A DNA stretch of 64,000 bases from assembly GCF_010731115.1 (NCBI RefSeq), contig NZ_AP022616.1, positions 2,542,001 through 2,606,000 on the forward strand, read 5' to 3'. The notes under the pieces were generated by a model. The model made no database searches. It was not told where the DNA came from and worked only from the letters and a program-made list of their open reading frames with translations. The translations under genes were made by a program, and so were the position numbers. How positions within the stretch are numbered: position 1 is the first letter of the stretch; each line of letters opens with the position of its first letter. Source of the stretch: Mycolicibacterium phocaicum (GTDB lineage Bacteria > Actinomycetota > Actinomycetes > Mycobacteriales > Mycobacteriaceae). Below, piece after piece: positions 46,651 to 59,118 of the stretch.

Positions 46651-46680
46651 TTGACATTGTCAATTGATTGACAAAGTCAA
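46651..46680. promoter_or_regulatory. Tandem MarR-type palindromes
   Basis: Two 13-bp palindromes, TTGACATTGTCAA (46651-46663) and TTGACAAAGTCAA (46668-46680), share TTGAC-N3-GTCAA and are centred 17 bp apart. They lie 25 bp upstream of the LLM oxidoreductase ATG and 59 bp upstream of the sulfotransferase start, so a bound dimer pair could block both divergent promoters. Confidence 0.7.
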
Positions 46681-46738
46681 ATAAATCTCCTTACGGTGGC
46701 GACAGACCCATTCCGACTCCACGGCTCGAGGAACACCT

Positions 46739-47887
46739 GTGTCGCGTTTCTACTTCAACTGGTCCAACTACGTCACGATGCTTCGCCTACTGCGGAGGGA
46801 CGCCCGTTCCCAGCGGCGGTGGGTACCCTTTGCGCGATTCGCCGTCGGCGTGCCATTGGTGGCGGCACTGCACGCACTGTGCTTCGCGCTCGACCCGATC
46901 TTGTTTCCGGCGTTGCGCCGCACCGAGGTCCGCACACCGACGTTCTGCATCGGTCACGCGCGTAGCGGGACGACGTACCTGCACCGCTTGATGGCGCGGG
47001 ACCCGCAGTTCAGCTACGCCCTGATGTACGAGCTGTTCTTTCCGTCGCTACTGGAGAAGAAGCTGCTGCGCTTGCTGTTTCGCGTCGACGCCGCGACCGG
47101 CGGACGCTTGCGCCGGCGGCTCGACGACATCGAGGAACAGACTTTCGCCCCTACCGAGGACATCCACAAGACGGGTTTCTTCGTCCCCGAGGAAGACGAC
47201 GCCTTCCTGACCTGGTCGCTGAGTTCCGGGTTCTGGATCGTCGCGTTCCCCTACATGGGCGAGCTGGACTTCTATCACGTCGACCGGTGGCCGGCCCGGA
47301 AGCGGCTTCGCCTGATGGCGTTCTACAAGGAATGCGTCCGGCGTCAGATCGCGCTGCGCGGTGGCGGCACCCACCTGAGCAAGAACCCGACGTTCTGCGG
47401 ACGGGTGGAAACCCTGATCGAGGTCTTCCCCGACGCGAGAATCATTGTGCCGATGCGTAATCCGTACGAGACGATTCCCAGCCTGCTCAAGCTGATGCAG
47501 ACCGAGTGGTCGCTCCGCGGGCGCGATGGCCGGCTGATTGCCGGCTCTCTGCGGGTTCTGGCCGACCAGTCGGTCGACACCTATCTGCACCCGCTCGAAG
47601 TGCTGGCACGTCACCCCGAGGTGCGGGCGAGCGTCGTCGACTACCGCGAACTCGTCGGCGCACCGTCGGCGACCATGCGCCGCGTCTATGACGACCTCGG
47701 ACTGGTCGTCGGTCCGGAAGCCGACCAGGCTTTCACGGCCGCCGAACGCCATCCCGGCCACGAGACCACGCATCGGTACAGCCTCGCCGAGTTCGGGCTC
47801 GATCCGCACGACATCCACCGGCGCCTTGCCGGCCTGTTTGACGAATACCACTGGGACAACGAAGAAAAGGACGCTCATGTCAGCTGA
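46739..47887 (+). CDS. Sulfotransferase family protein
   Basis: A 382-residue protein of the bacterial sulfotransferase (Stf) type. The PAPS-binding loop is HARSGTTYLHRLMARDP near 73-89, and the 3'-phosphate site resembles FPDARIIVPMRNPYETIPSL. A hydrophobic stretch (GVPLVAALHALCFALDPILF) near 37-56 suggests membrane contact. The acceptor is unknown. A GTG start with CGAGGAA upstream is used. It overlaps the next gene by 11 bp. Confidence 0.85.
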   Translation: MSRFYFNWSNYVTMLRLLRRDARSQRRWVPFARFAVGVPLVAALHALCFALDPILFPALRRTEVRTPTFCIGHARSGTTYLHRLMARDPQFSYALMYELFFPSLLEKKLLRLLFRVDAATGGRLRRRLDDIEEQTFAPTEDIHKTGFFVPEEDDAFLTWSLSSGFWIVAFPYMGELDFYHVDRWPARKRLRLMAFYKECVRRQIALRGGGTHLSKNPTFCGRVETLIEVFPDARIIVPMRNPYETIPSLLKLMQTEWSLRGRDGRLIAGSLRVLADQSVDTYLHPLEVLARHPEVRASVVDYRELVGAPSATMRRVYDDLGLVVGPEADQAFTAAERHPGHETTHRYSLAEFGLDPHDIHRRLAGLFDEYHWDNEEKDAHVS

Positions 47888-49172
47888 ACTCGAAACCGTG
47901 CGCGCAGCGTGGACCGACATGATGGCCGCACTCGGCCGGGCGCGCGATGCCGTCGACTCCCCTGAACTGCACGCGCCGCCCGTGACATCCCTCGGTGTCG
48001 CCGAAGGCTACCGGTATCTCATGGGTTTCGCGTTCAGCGCCATCGAACGCGCCTTCACCGAAGACCCCGAGTTTCCCGCCTTCCGGCGCGCCATCCAGCC
48101 CATCGACAAGGCCACCATCGACAACGCCGATGCGCTCTATCTGTCGGCAGCCATCGACGGCAGCCGGAATTACCGCATTCGCGGCAAGCTGGCGGGGCCA
48201 AACCCGCCGCAGTACATGATCTTCGAGACGCACACGGTGTACGCCGGCGACACCGGCTCCCTGTCCGAGCTCGGCCCGGGCGGGCGCATCGTCACCGGCA
48301 TGCTGGACTCAATCGATCTCATCATCGACGACGACGGCAGGTTCGAGATCCTGCTGTCGCCCGAGCGACCGGCCGGCCACACCGGCAATTTCATCGCCAC
48401 CGCGACCGATGGCGCGAACGCCGGATATGTCATCGCCCGCATGCTCTTTCACGACTGGGAGCACGAAGTCTGCCCAGACCTGCACATCGCGCAGATCGGT
48501 GCCGAGGGAACGCATCCAGCCTCGCTGACCCCGTCCTCCACGGCGGACCGCCTGCGACGTATCGGTGATCTCGTCGAGAACCAGATGAGGTTCTGGAATG
48601 AGTTCTATGACGTCGTCCTCGAAGCCCACGGCGACAAGAACGGTGATGGCATCACGTTGATGCCACGCAACGCACTCAACGCCCCCATGCCCGCCAACCT
48701 CGCGACGGGCGGCGGTCAGTGCACCAACGTGTACTCGGGCGGTACCTACGATCTGGGCCCCGACGAGGCCTTACTGGTCGAGCTCAATGTGCCTGTGCCA
48801 CCGGCATATCTGGGCTTCCACCTGTCGAACCTCTGGGGTGAATCACTCGACTATGCCAATCACGTCAGCAGCCTCAACGGATTTCAGACCGAGCCCGACC
48901 TGGACGGCCGACTGCGCTACGTCATCACCGATGTCGATCCGCAGGTACCGAATTGGCTTGACACCGCCGGACATTCGCAAGGCTTCCTCACGGTGCGGTG
49001 GACGTACAGCGTGCCGCCGGCGGAGTTGCCGACCGCGACCGTCACGGTGATCAGCCGCGACGAGGTCCGCAAGCACCTGCCCGAAGCCACCGGCACCGTC
49101 AGCGCCGATGAACGCCGCGAGCAGATACGGATCCGGCAGGAACACGTCCAGCGGCGGTACCGCCAGTACTGA
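47877..49172 (+). CDS. DUF1214-like domain protein, function unknown
   Basis: A 431-residue soluble protein without a signal peptide. Blocks such as SAAIDGSRNYRIRGKLAGPN and FEILLSPERPAGHTGNFIAT, and the C-terminal YVITDVDPQVPNWLDTAGHS, resemble mycobacterial DUF1214/DUF1254-related proteins often found beside sulfotransferases. The start lies within the sulfotransferase gene (11-bp overlap), so translation is coupled and the proteins probably act on the same compound. Confidence 0.75.
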   Translation: MSAELETVRAAWTDMMAALGRARDAVDSPELHAPPVTSLGVAEGYRYLMGFAFSAIERAFTEDPEFPAFRRAIQPIDKATIDNADALYLSAAIDGSRNYRIRGKLAGPNPPQYMIFETHTVYAGDTGSLSELGPGGRIVTGMLDSIDLIIDDDGRFEILLSPERPAGHTGNFIATATDGANAGYVIARMLFHDWEHEVCPDLHIAQIGAEGTHPASLTPSSTADRLRRIGDLVENQMRFWNEFYDVVLEAHGDKNGDGITLMPRNALNAPMPANLATGGGQCTNVYSGGTYDLGPDEALLVELNVPVPPAYLGFHLSNLWGESLDYANHVSSLNGFQTEPDLDGRLRYVITDVDPQVPNWLDTAGHSQGFLTVRWTYSVPPAELPTATVTVISRDEVRKHLPEATGTVSADERREQIRIRQEHVQRRYRQY

Positions 49173-49187
49173 GTCCTACGCGAGAAG

Positions 49188-49231
49188 ACGTAAAACTGTC
49201 GCTTTTCTCGAGAAAAGCGACAGTTTTGCGT
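49188..49231. terminator. Intergenic palindrome, family B copy 2 (bidirectional terminator candidate)
   Basis: 22-bp arms (49188-49209 with 49210-49231), no loop, one mismatch; the central 36 bp are a perfect palindrome around CTCGAG. The core CGTAAAACTGTCGCTTTT matches the copy at 28121, including the T/C asymmetry. It lies between the converging DUF1214-like gene and dapC. Just after it comes CGCAAGCGGGAGGTACCCCC, a motif echoed after the other copy. Confidence 0.85.
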
Positions 49232-49270
49232 TCGCCCGCAAGCGGGAGGTACCCCCAGCTCGCGGAAGAA

Positions 49271-50380
49271 CTAGGCCAACCGAGAAACCGCGGCGGCGAT
49301 GCGCTCGTCGGTCGCGGTCAGTGCGATGCGCACGAACTGCTCGCCGGCCGGGCCGTAGAACTCTCCCGGGGCGACCAGGATGCCGCGCTCGGCCAGCCAC
49401 GCGACCGTCGCGCGCCCGGACTCGCCGCGGGTCGCCCACAGGTACAGACCCGCCTCGGAGTGGTCGACGGTGAAACCGGCGCCGCGGACCGCGGCCAGCA
49501 GCGCGTCGCGGCGCTTGGCGTAGCGGTCGCGCTGGACGCGTTCGTGTTCGTCGTCGTCGAGAGCGGCGACCATGGCGGACTGCACGGGCGTCGGGACGAT
49601 CATGCCGGCGTGCTTGCGCACCGCGAGCAGTTCCGCGACCAGAGCCGGGTCACCGGCGACGAAACCGGCCCGATAGCCGGCCAGCGACGAGGTCTTGGAC
49701 AGCGAGTGCACAGCCAGCAGACCGGTGTGGTCGCCGTCGCAGACGTCGGGATGCAGCACCGACAGCGGCTGGGCGTCCCAGGCCAGGCCGAGGTAGCACT
49801 CATCGGACGCGATGACGACACCGCGCTCACGCGCCCAGCCGACAACCTTGCGCAGATGGTCGACACCGAGCACCTTGCCGGTCGGGTTGCTGGGCGAGTT
49901 CAGGTACACCAGCGCGGGCGTCTGCGGCCCGATCTGGGTCAGCGAATCGGCGCGCAGCACCTGGGCACCGGCAAGCCGCGCACCGACGTCGTACGTCGGG
50001 TAGGCCAGCTCGGGCACCACCACGGTGTCGGCGGCCCCCAACCCGAGCAGCGTCGGCAGCCAGGCGATGACCTCTTTGGTGCCGATGACCGGCAGTACCG
50101 CCTGCTCCGGCAGGCCGGTGATGCCGTAGCGGCGCTGCAGCGCAGCCACCGCCGACGCGCGCACGGCCGGCGTACCGGCCGTCGTCGGGTAACCCGGTGA
50201 GGCACTGGCAGCGGCCAGCGCCTCCCGGATCACCGGCGCGACGTCGTCAACAGGCGTGCCGACGGACAGATCGACGATGCCGTCCGGATGGGCACGCGCG
50301 GTCGCGGTTGCGTCAGCCAGGGTGTCCCAGGGGAACACCGGCAGGGCAGCCGAGACCTTGGTTCGAGCGGACAGGGTCAC
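49271..50380 (-). CDS. dapC: N-succinyldiaminopimelate aminotransferase DapC
   Basis: A 369-residue class I PLP aminotransferase that makes N-succinyl-L,L-DAP in the lysine/DAP pathway. Motifs: [46 protein letters not shown], the PLP Lys in [18 protein letters not shown], and a late Arg in QFVRIALTA. The GTG start overlaps the fdxC stop (GTGA), so both are coupled; this pair is conserved in mycobacteria. Confidence 0.93.
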   Translation of the reverse strand: MTLSARTKVSAALPVFPWDTLADATATARAHPDGIVDLSVGTPVDDVAPVIREALAAASASPGYPTTAGTPAVRASAVAALQRRYGITGLPEQAVLPVIGTKEVIAWLPTLLGLGAADTVVVPELAYPTYDVGARLAGAQVLRADSLTQIGPQTPALVYLNSPSNPTGKVLGVDHLRKVVGWARERGVVIASDECYLGLAWDAQPLSVLHPDVCDGDHTGLLAVHSLSKTSSLAGYRAGFVAGDPALVAELLAVRKHAGMIVPTPVQSAMVAALDDDEHERVQRDRYAKRRDALLAAVRGAGFTVDHSEAGLYLWATRGESGRATVAWLAERGILVAPGEFYGPAGEQFVRIALTATDERIAAAVSRLA

Positions 50381-50697
50381 TCGCCCTGCGGCGCGAGATC
50401 CTTGACCGCCTGCGGGTCGTTGTCGGTCTGGCCGACCTTCGACGCACCACCCGGCGAGCCGAGCTCGGCGAAGAAGTCAGCGTTGTTCTGGGTGTATCCG
50501 CTCCACTGATCGGGGACATCGTCCTCGTAGTAGATGGCCTCGACGGGGCAGACGGGCTCACAAGCGCCACAGTCCACGCACTCATCGGGGTGGATGTACA
50601 ACATGCGTGCACCCTCGTAGATGCAATCGACCGGGCATTCTTCGATACATGCCTTGTCTTTGACGTCGACGCAGGGTTCGGCAATGACGTACGTCAC
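50377..50697 (-). CDS. fdxC: Ferredoxin FdxC, 7Fe-8S type
   Basis: A 106-residue bacterial ferredoxin. Cys9, 17, 21, 25 ([17 protein letters not shown]) and 40, 43, 46, 50 ([11 protein letters not shown]) fit one [3Fe-4S] and one [4Fe-4S] cluster, with an acidic C-terminal extension, as in actinobacterial FdxC. It donates electrons to cytochromes P450 or other oxidoreductases. It is first in the fdxC-dapC transcript and divergent from a PadR gene; the 257-bp gap contains a CGCGCC-type hairpin at 50807-50831. Confidence 0.95.
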   Translation of the reverse strand: MTYVIAEPCVDVKDKACIEECPVDCIYEGARMLYIHPDECVDCGACEPVCPVEAIYYEDDVPDQWSGYTQNNADFFAELGSPGGASKVGQTDNDPQAVKDLAPQGE

Positions 50698-50954
50698 CGG
50701 TGGTTCTCCTGTTCCAGTGGGCTGCTGGCTCGTCAGGAATACAACGAGCAGACGTCAGTATGGTGCGCCCGTACCGAAGCGTCTGGCTCAGTGTCACCTA
50801 ACTTTACGCGCCGCCCGGGAAGGGTGGCGCGTGGTTACTGATACTAGACGTTGCACATACCGTCCGACTAGTTCCCACCACAGCTTTTTACGCGTGTCAT
50901 TTTTCGCTTTGCAATCTGTTGCATAGGACCGCCGGTAGCGCCTAGGCTCGGGCC

Positions 50955-53545
<2,591 letters not shown>

Positions 53546-53589
53546 TCCAACACTGTGCGGCTCGCGGCCCTACGTCGAGAGTGGGGGTT

Positions 53590-53606
53590 GCCGCGCTCCG
53601 CGCGGC
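53590..53606. terminator. Hairpin between fadH and the DUF2231 gene
   Basis: GCCGCGC-TCC-GCGCGGC is a perfect 7-bp stem; a further perfect 12-bp palindrome CACCACGTGGTG lies at 53649-53660. Both are in the 122-bp gap between convergent genes and may end transcription from either side. Confidence 0.5.
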
Positions 53607-53667
53607 GTGTCGTCATCAGCAAGCGCCACGCTCGGCGTTGGAGTGTCGCACCACGTGGTGACCCGAA

Positions 53668-54129
53668 CTACAGGCTGAAGTCGCCCCAGACGGCACGGGC
53701 ACCGGTATGGCCGATCCGCACGATCTGATAGATCGTCGCCACGCCGACGACGACGGCCAGCACCGCGACCACGACCCGTGCCAGCTTCTCCCTGTCCCCG
53801 AGCCACGTGCCCCACCGGTGCAGGACCGCGACCGCCAACGACACGACAAACAGCCCGATGACGAAAAAGATTGCGGTATCGCCGAGTTCGGCGTGCTCGC
53901 GCAGGACGGGGTTCTTGGGCAGCTGGTGGATCAGTGCCTCGCCGGCTTCGATGGCGAACGGCGTCAGGATGACCGTCGTCACCGACAACGCCAGCGTCAG
54001 CCACACCAGCCGCTCCCGGGCCGCCGTCCACACGGCGCACAGGATCGTCAGGACGGCCGTCAGCGGTGTCAGGACGACGATCGCGTGCACCAGCAGCGGA
54101 TGAGCGGGCAGGTCACCAATGGTGTTCAC
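53668..54129 (-). CDS. DUF2231 family membrane protein
   Basis: A 153-residue protein with four predicted transmembrane helices. The N-terminal LPAHPLLVHAIVVLTPLTAV is the DUF2231 signature (small membrane proteins with a conserved His pair that could bind metal or haem). Helices follow at about 43-60, 86-104 and 118-136. Function unknown. It is convergent with fadH and upstream, on the same strand, of nothing closer than fbiC. Confidence 0.82.
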   Translation of the reverse strand: MNTIGDLPAHPLLVHAIVVLTPLTAVLTILCAVWTAARERLVWLTLALSVTTVILTPFAIEAGEALIHQLPKNPVLREHAELGDTAIFFVIGLFVVSLAVAVLHRWGTWLGDREKLARVVVAVLAVVVGVATIYQIVRIGHTGARAVWGDFSL

Positions 54130-54252
54130 GCCTCACAGCGTGACACTCGCGGCGCGCGAGCGTGCGCAAAGTGCACGCGACACACCGCGAAAGCCCGTAC
54201 AAACGCGGCCGCTCGCGGGGGAAGGCGGGGCACCCCTGCTCGCGGGAGAGGG

Positions 54253-56832
54253 CTAGGCAGCGAGGGGCGAGTAGTCGGTGCTGCGCTGGCGGGCCGGGCG
54301 GCCGATGCCTTCGGCGATGGCGACCAGTTCGGCGACGGTCTTGGCCGAGCCGTTCTCCGAACCGGCCATGCGGGAGATGGTCTCCTCCATCAGCGTGCCG
54401 CCTAGATCGTTGGCGCCGCCCTGCAGCATCACCTGGGTGCGCTCGACGCCGAGCTTCACCCACGAGGTCTGGATGCTCGGAATCCGGCCGTGCAGCATGA
54501 TTCGCGCCAGCGCGTGCACCGCGCGGTTGTCGCGGTGCGTCGGGCCCGGGCGCGCCCCGCCGGCCAGATACAGCGGGCTGCTCTGGTGCACGAACGGCAG
54601 CGGCACGAACTCGGTGAAACCGCCTGTGCGGTCCTGGATTCCGCGCAGCACGTTCAGGTGGCCCACCCAATGCTTGGGGGTGTCGACGTGCCCGTACATC
54701 ATCGTCGACGACGACCGCAGCCCCACCTCATGCGCGGTGGTCACCACGTTGATCCACTCGGCCGTCGGCAGCTTGCCCTTGGTCAGCACCCAGCGGACCT
54801 CGTCGTCGAGGATCTCGGCCGCGGTGCCCGGGATGGTGTCCAGGCCGGCCTCGCGCAGCGCCGTCAGCCACTCCCGCACCGACATGCCGCTGCGCGTGAC
54901 GCCGTTGGCGATCTCCATGGGCGAGAAGGCATGCACGTGCATCGACGGCACGCGCTTCTTCACCGCGCGGACCAGGTCGGCATATCCGGTGACGGGCAAC
55001 TCGGGGTCGATGCCGCCCTGCATGCAGACCTCGGTGGCCCCGGCGACATGCGCCTCCCACGCCCGGTCGGCGACCTCGTCCGTCGACAGTGAGTAGGCGT
55101 CGGCGTCACCCTTGCGCTGCGCGAAGGCGCAGAACCGGCAGCCGGTATAGCAGATGTTGGTGAAGTTGATATTCCGGTTCACGACGAACGTGACGTCGTC
55201 GCCGACGACGTCACGCCGCAACGAATCCGCCAGCGCCGCAACGGCATCGAGCGCCGGTCCGTCGGCGGTGGCCAGCGCCAGGTACTCGTCGTCGGAGCAG
55301 CCGCCGGGGTTGCGCTCCGCCGACCGCAGGGCAGCGAGCACGTCGGTGTCGATCCGCTCCGGCGCACGGGCCGCGAGCTCGGAGACCTTCTCCCGGATCG
55401 ACTCCCAGTCCCCGAACGCGCTACCCAGGTCGCTGCGGGTCTCGGTCAGCCGGCCCTCGGTGTCGATCGCGGTGTGCAGATCGGTGCGGCCCAACGACTC
55501 TGACGCCTCGTCGGGTTCCTGCCACGGCAGGCCCACGGGGTTCACCTCGCGCGCCCACCCGGTCTCCGGATCGGCCAGGGCATCGACATGTCCCCGCACG
55601 CGCGGGTCGATCCACGCCGCCCCGGCCTGTACGTACGACGGCTGCGCCGTCAACCGCTGCACCAGGTCATAACCGGCTTCGGCCGTCACCGACGCCAGGT
55701 CGTCGAGCGCGGGCCACGGCCGTTCCGGGTTGACGTGGTCGGGGGTCAGCGGCGAAACGCCACCCCAGTCGTCGACACCGGCGGCGATGAGCGCCAGGCA
55801 TTCCTCGCGGGACACCAGATTCGGCGGCGCCTGGATCCGCATCTTAGGGCCCAGCACCAGGCGCGTCACCGCGATGGTCGCCAGGAAATCGTCGATCCCG
55901 GCATCGGGCGTCGCCGCCATGGCGGTGTGATCCTTGGCCCGGAAGTTCTGCACGATGACTTCCTGGACGTGCCCGAATTCCTTGTGCGACTTGCGGATCG
56001 CGTGCATGGTCTCGGCCCGCTCGGTGAGGGTCTCACCGATGCCGACCAACAGGCCCGTGGTGAACGGGATGGACAACCGGCCGGCGTCGTCCAGGGTGCG
56101 CAGCCGCACCGCCGGGTCCTTGTCGGGGCTGCCGTAGTGCGCCAGCCCCTTGGTCTCGAACAGCCGGCGCGACGTCGTCTCGAGCATCATGCCCATCGAC
56201 GGCGCGACGGGCTTGAGCCGCGACAGTTCCGACCAGCTCATGACGCCGGGGTTCAGGTGCGGCAGCAGACCGGTTTCCTCGAGGACGCGAATCGCCATGG
56301 CCCGCACGTAATCCAGGGTCGAGTCGTAGCCACGCTCGTCGAGCCACTGCTTGGCCTCGTCCCAGCGGTCCTCCGGGCGGTCACCGAGGGTGAAAAGCGC
56401 CTCCTGGCAACCCATCTCGGCGCCGCGGCGGGCCACGTCGAGAATCTCGTCGGGCTCCATGTACATGCCCATGCCCTGGGCGCGCAGCTTGCCCGGCACC
56501 GTCACGAACGTGCAGTAATGGCACGTGTCGCGGCACAGATGCGTGACAGGGATGAACACCTTGCGCGAATACGACACCGGCAACCGGCCGGCGGCGCCGC
56601 GCCGTCCCGCTGCCTCCAGCCCCGCGTCACGGACACGGGCCGCGCTCGCACACAGGTCGACGAGGTCATCGCCGCGGGCCGTCATCGCGATGGCGGCCTC
56701 GTCCACATTCAGCGACACGCCATCACGGGCGCGGCGCAGGACGCGACGCAAGGCGGACGACGATGCGGGGGCGGCGAGCGGTGGGACCACGGGCAGAGGC
56801 AGGTCGGCGCCGTTCTGGGGGTTCAGAGCCAC
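54253..56832 (-). CDS. fbiC: 7,8-didemethyl-8-hydroxy-5-deazariboflavin synthase FbiC
   Basis: An 859-residue fusion of CofG and CofH, making the F0 chromophore of cofactor F420 from tyrosine and a pyrimidine precursor. It has two radical-SAM domains: Cys100-x3-Cys104-x2-Cys107 (CRDTCHYC) in the N-terminal half, and CYTGCRFC in the C-terminal half (near residue 555). It aligns almost end to end with mycobacterial FbiC. The start is a GTG at 56832 ([14 protein letters not shown]); the frame is open to 56961. F420 made here serves LLM and possibly PPOX enzymes also coded in this window. Confidence 0.97.
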   Translation of the reverse strand: MALNPQNGADLPLPVVPPLAAPASSSALRRVLRRARDGVSLNVDEAAIAMTARGDDLVDLCASAARVRDAGLEAAGRRGAAGRLPVSYSRKVFIPVTHLCRDTCHYCTFVTVPGKLRAQGMGMYMEPDEILDVARRGAEMGCQEALFTLGDRPEDRWDEAKQWLDERGYDSTLDYVRAMAIRVLEETGLLPHLNPGVMSWSELSRLKPVAPSMGMMLETTSRRLFETKGLAHYGSPDKDPAVRLRTLDDAGRLSIPFTTGLLVGIGETLTERAETMHAIRKSHKEFGHVQEVIVQNFRAKDHTAMAATPDAGIDDFLATIAVTRLVLGPKMRIQAPPNLVSREECLALIAAGVDDWGGVSPLTPDHVNPERPWPALDDLASVTAEAGYDLVQRLTAQPSYVQAGAAWIDPRVRGHVDALADPETGWAREVNPVGLPWQEPDEASESLGRTDLHTAIDTEGRLTETRSDLGSAFGDWESIREKVSELAARAPERIDTDVLAALRSAERNPGGCSDDEYLALATADGPALDAVAALADSLRRDVVGDDVTFVVNRNINFTNICYTGCRFCAFAQRKGDADAYSLSTDEVADRAWEAHVAGATEVCMQGGIDPELPVTGYADLVRAVKKRVPSMHVHAFSPMEIANGVTRSGMSVREWLTALREAGLDTIPGTAAEILDDEVRWVLTKGKLPTAEWINVVTTAHEVGLRSSSTMMYGHVDTPKHWVGHLNVLRGIQDRTGGFTEFVPLPFVHQSSPLYLAGGARPGPTHRDNRAVHALARIMLHGRIPSIQTSWVKLGVERTQVMLQGGANDLGGTLMEETISRMAGSENGSAKTVAELVAIAEGIGRPARQRSTDYSPLAA

Positions 56833-57042
56833 TTCCGTGTAACCCCGCTGAAGTCGACGTTCATCCACGCGTCTCACATTCTGAAACCACTGCGCCTGGC
56901 ATACCGGCCACAGTAGCGCCAGCAGGTCGGCGCGGCGCGGGCCCCATGCCCAGACACACACAGCAAACCCGCAGACTATTAGCCGAATTTGGTGACGACC
57001 GCGTAAGTTCAGAGCGTCGGGACGCGATCATTTCGAGGAGCC

Positions 57043-58407
57043 ATGGTGTCCGTTTCTATCCGCTCATATGTGATGGCGGGCGCCGCTGCTGCGACCGCCA
57101 CGGCCCTCGCACTGACCCCGGTGCAGGTGGTTCCCGCCGACGTCGCGGTGCCGGCGCACCCGACCGCAGTCCAACCGCACCTGACCGAGGCCATGGTCAA
57201 ACTGCTGGCCGCGGCGAGCAACATGACGCCACCGGCGCCGAAGCTGCCTGCCGCGGGCGTCGTCCCCAAGGTCGGGCCGAACCCGCTGGCGGCCGCACCG
57301 TTGGCAGCCGGGCCGGTCGTCACGCCGCAGAACGCGGCCAGTGACTGGCTGACCAACGCGTACACCGGCATTCAGGCGTGGGTCGACTGGGGCGTCGACT
57401 ACGCCACCGACGTTCTCTACTGGCTGAACTGGTTCGTGCCGTTCACGGGCACGATCGCGGCGCAGACCGACATCTTCTACTGGACGCTGATCCGGCCCGT
57501 CTCGGACAACATCTTCTACCAGGCGGTCGTCCCGATCGTGAACGATCCGCTCAACCTGGGCGTGTGGGTCAACGGCATCGGCAATGCGATCCGCTACTCG
57601 GTCAATGACGTCATCAACTTCGGTATCGCGGAGTTCAACTACTTCTTCGGTTGGATCATCCCGCCGATTCCGCCGCTGCCGCCCATCGGCTCGCTGGCCG
57701 CCACGCAGACGACGCTCGAGTCGATCGCCAAGACGGTGCAGACCACGCTGACCAGCCTGGCCGCCGGCCTGGCCCCAGCCAAGGCCGCCGCGCAGACCGA
57801 CCCGGCGACCAAGCTCGCGCCGACCGCCGCGCAGAACCCGGCGGACAAGGCTGCGGAGAAGTCCACCGAGAAGCCTGCGGAGACGCCGACGAAGGCGGAC
57901 GACAAGGGCAAGGCCGACGACAAGGGCACGCAGCCCGCGGGCACCGACGTCGGACAGCAGCCGGCCGACCCGAAGGCCGAGCCCAAGGCGGACCCGAAGA
58001 CCGAACCCAAGGCCGATCCGAAAGCCACCGACCCGAAGACCGAGCCCAAGTCCGACCCCAAGACCGAGCCCAAGACCGACGAGCCCAAGGCCGGCGCTCC
58101 GGCCGCCGGCGACCCCGCGGGATCGGCCCAGCCGCAGGACGAGGTCAAGGCGCCCAAGCCCACCAAGACCCGCGACAAGAAGCCCGGCGACAAGACCGAG
58201 GTCAAGAACAACAACGCCGGCGCAGATAACCAGACCGGCACCACCGGAACGACGAAGCCCGCCAAGGGCGACAAGGCCGGCGGCGACAAGGCCGGCGGCG
58301 GCAAGGCGAAGGGCGAGAAGGCCAAGGGTGAGAAGGGCGCCGGCCAGTCGCAGGGTGCCGCCGGCGGCCAGAAGGCCGGTTCGGGAAGTCACTCAGCCAA
58401 TAGCTGA
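57043..58407 (+). CDS. Secreted Lys/Pro/Asp-rich repeat protein
   Basis: A 454-residue exported protein. Signal peptide about 1-30 (SYVMAGAAAATATALALTPV); a folded hydrophobic-aromatic domain at about 95-225 (WLTNAYTGIQAWVDWGVDYA, VLYWLNWFVPFTGTIAAQTD) resembling the PE-PPE-associated or mycobacterial cell-surface segments; then a long low-complexity tail with repeats of the DPKTEPK/ADPKTEPK type (about 305-350) and Lys/Gly-rich repeats (KGEKAKGEK). The basic tail may bind acidic wall polymers (inference). It follows GAGGAG and diverges from fbiC. Confidence 0.78.
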   Translation: MVSVSIRSYVMAGAAAATATALALTPVQVVPADVAVPAHPTAVQPHLTEAMVKLLAAASNMTPPAPKLPAAGVVPKVGPNPLAAAPLAAGPVVTPQNAASDWLTNAYTGIQAWVDWGVDYATDVLYWLNWFVPFTGTIAAQTDIFYWTLIRPVSDNIFYQAVVPIVNDPLNLGVWVNGIGNAIRYSVNDVINFGIAEFNYFFGWIIPPIPPLPPIGSLAATQTTLESIAKTVQTTLTSLAAGLAPAKAAAQTDPATKLAPTAAQNPADKAAEKSTEKPAETPTKADDKGKADDKGTQPAGTDVGQQPADPKAEPKADPKTEPKADPKATDPKTEPKSDPKTEPKTDEPKAGAPAAGDPAGSAQPQDEVKAPKPTKTRDKKPGDKTEVKNNNAGADNQTGTTGTTKPAKGDKAGGDKAGGGKAKGEKAKGEKGAGQSQGAAGGQKAGSGSHSANS

Positions 58408-58714
58408 GCCAGGCGCCCAGGTTCGCCTGCTCTTGTCACACGTCGATCACCGCGCCCTGACCGCAGATTCACCGACACCGTCGTTGGCTCTGCGTCAGCG
58501 GCGGCAGGCACTCGACCTTTCCCGCCACAACCGCAGGACCAACCAGGCACCGCGATCGACCCTGCGGCCACGGCGGCATCTACTCGATAGTTGTCGCCCT
58601 CAGTGCGGAGTCGATGCGGAAATGCCGCGACGGTGCACACAGATCGTCCTCCCGACGGGTTCGGGCGATCTGGTCGCACATTCGCCACTTACCGGGCAGC
58701 AGAGAGACCGGACG
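58408..58714. other. 307-bp gap between convergent genes
   Basis: No gene is supported: open frames here lack ribosome sites and match nothing recognisable. A modest hairpin, CAGGCG-N8-CGCCTG (58410-58429) followed by CTCTTGTC, could end transcription of the secreted-protein gene. Confidence 0.5.
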
Positions 58715-59107
58715 TCAATCCGGCAGTGCGGCGCGCCGCTGAGCATGGCGCCACAGCACCACACCGGGCGGCGTCGCACCGAGGAGCAGGAAGATCAACG
58801 GTGAGGCCTGCATGATTCCGGCGCCGCCGAACACGACGTCATCGCCGGGGCCACCGAGCAGCAGGAGCACGACCGTCGACAACCAGGCCCACATCGGGAG
58901 CGCGGCCAGGCGAGGGCGGGACGTCCACTGCAGGCCGGCCCAGACCAGGGCCGCGTTGACGAGACCACTGATCAGCGCACTGATCGGGAACGGCACGGGG
59001 CCGAGATAGAGCGGCAGGAACAGTGCACCGGCAATGGCCGACAAGGCGCCATCGAACGCCAGCACACCGAGCATCAATGAGCGCGCCCGACCGGAGTCGG
59101 CGCGCAC
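58715..59107 (-). CDS. Membrane protein, function unknown (Rv1171 type)
   Basis: About 130 residues with four hydrophobic helices (SLMLGVLAFDGALSAIAGAL, PFPISALISGLVNAALVWAG, MWAWLSTVVLLLLGG, SPLIFLLLGATPPGVVLW). The start is uncertain: the GTG at 59107 avoids overlap with the preceding small gene, an ATG at 59074 would remove eleven residues, and the frame stays open to 59167. It lies 11 bp after the 35-residue gene and, with it, downstream of mshB, as in other mycobacteria. Confidence 0.7.
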   Translation of the reverse strand: MRADSGRARSLMLGVLAFDGALSAIAGALFLPLYLGPVPFPISALISGLVNAALVWAGLQWTSRPRLAALPMWAWLSTVVLLLLGGPGDDVVFGGAGIMQASPLIFLLLGATPPGVVLWRHAQRRAALPD

Positions 59108-59118
59108 CGGGGCAGACG

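Noticed and set aside
50807..50831. CGCGCC/GGCGCG hairpin in the fdxC-PadR intergenic region
   Set aside because: Real 10-bp stem with one G-T pair, but such GC hairpins are expected by chance at this base composition; not reported as a regulatory element.
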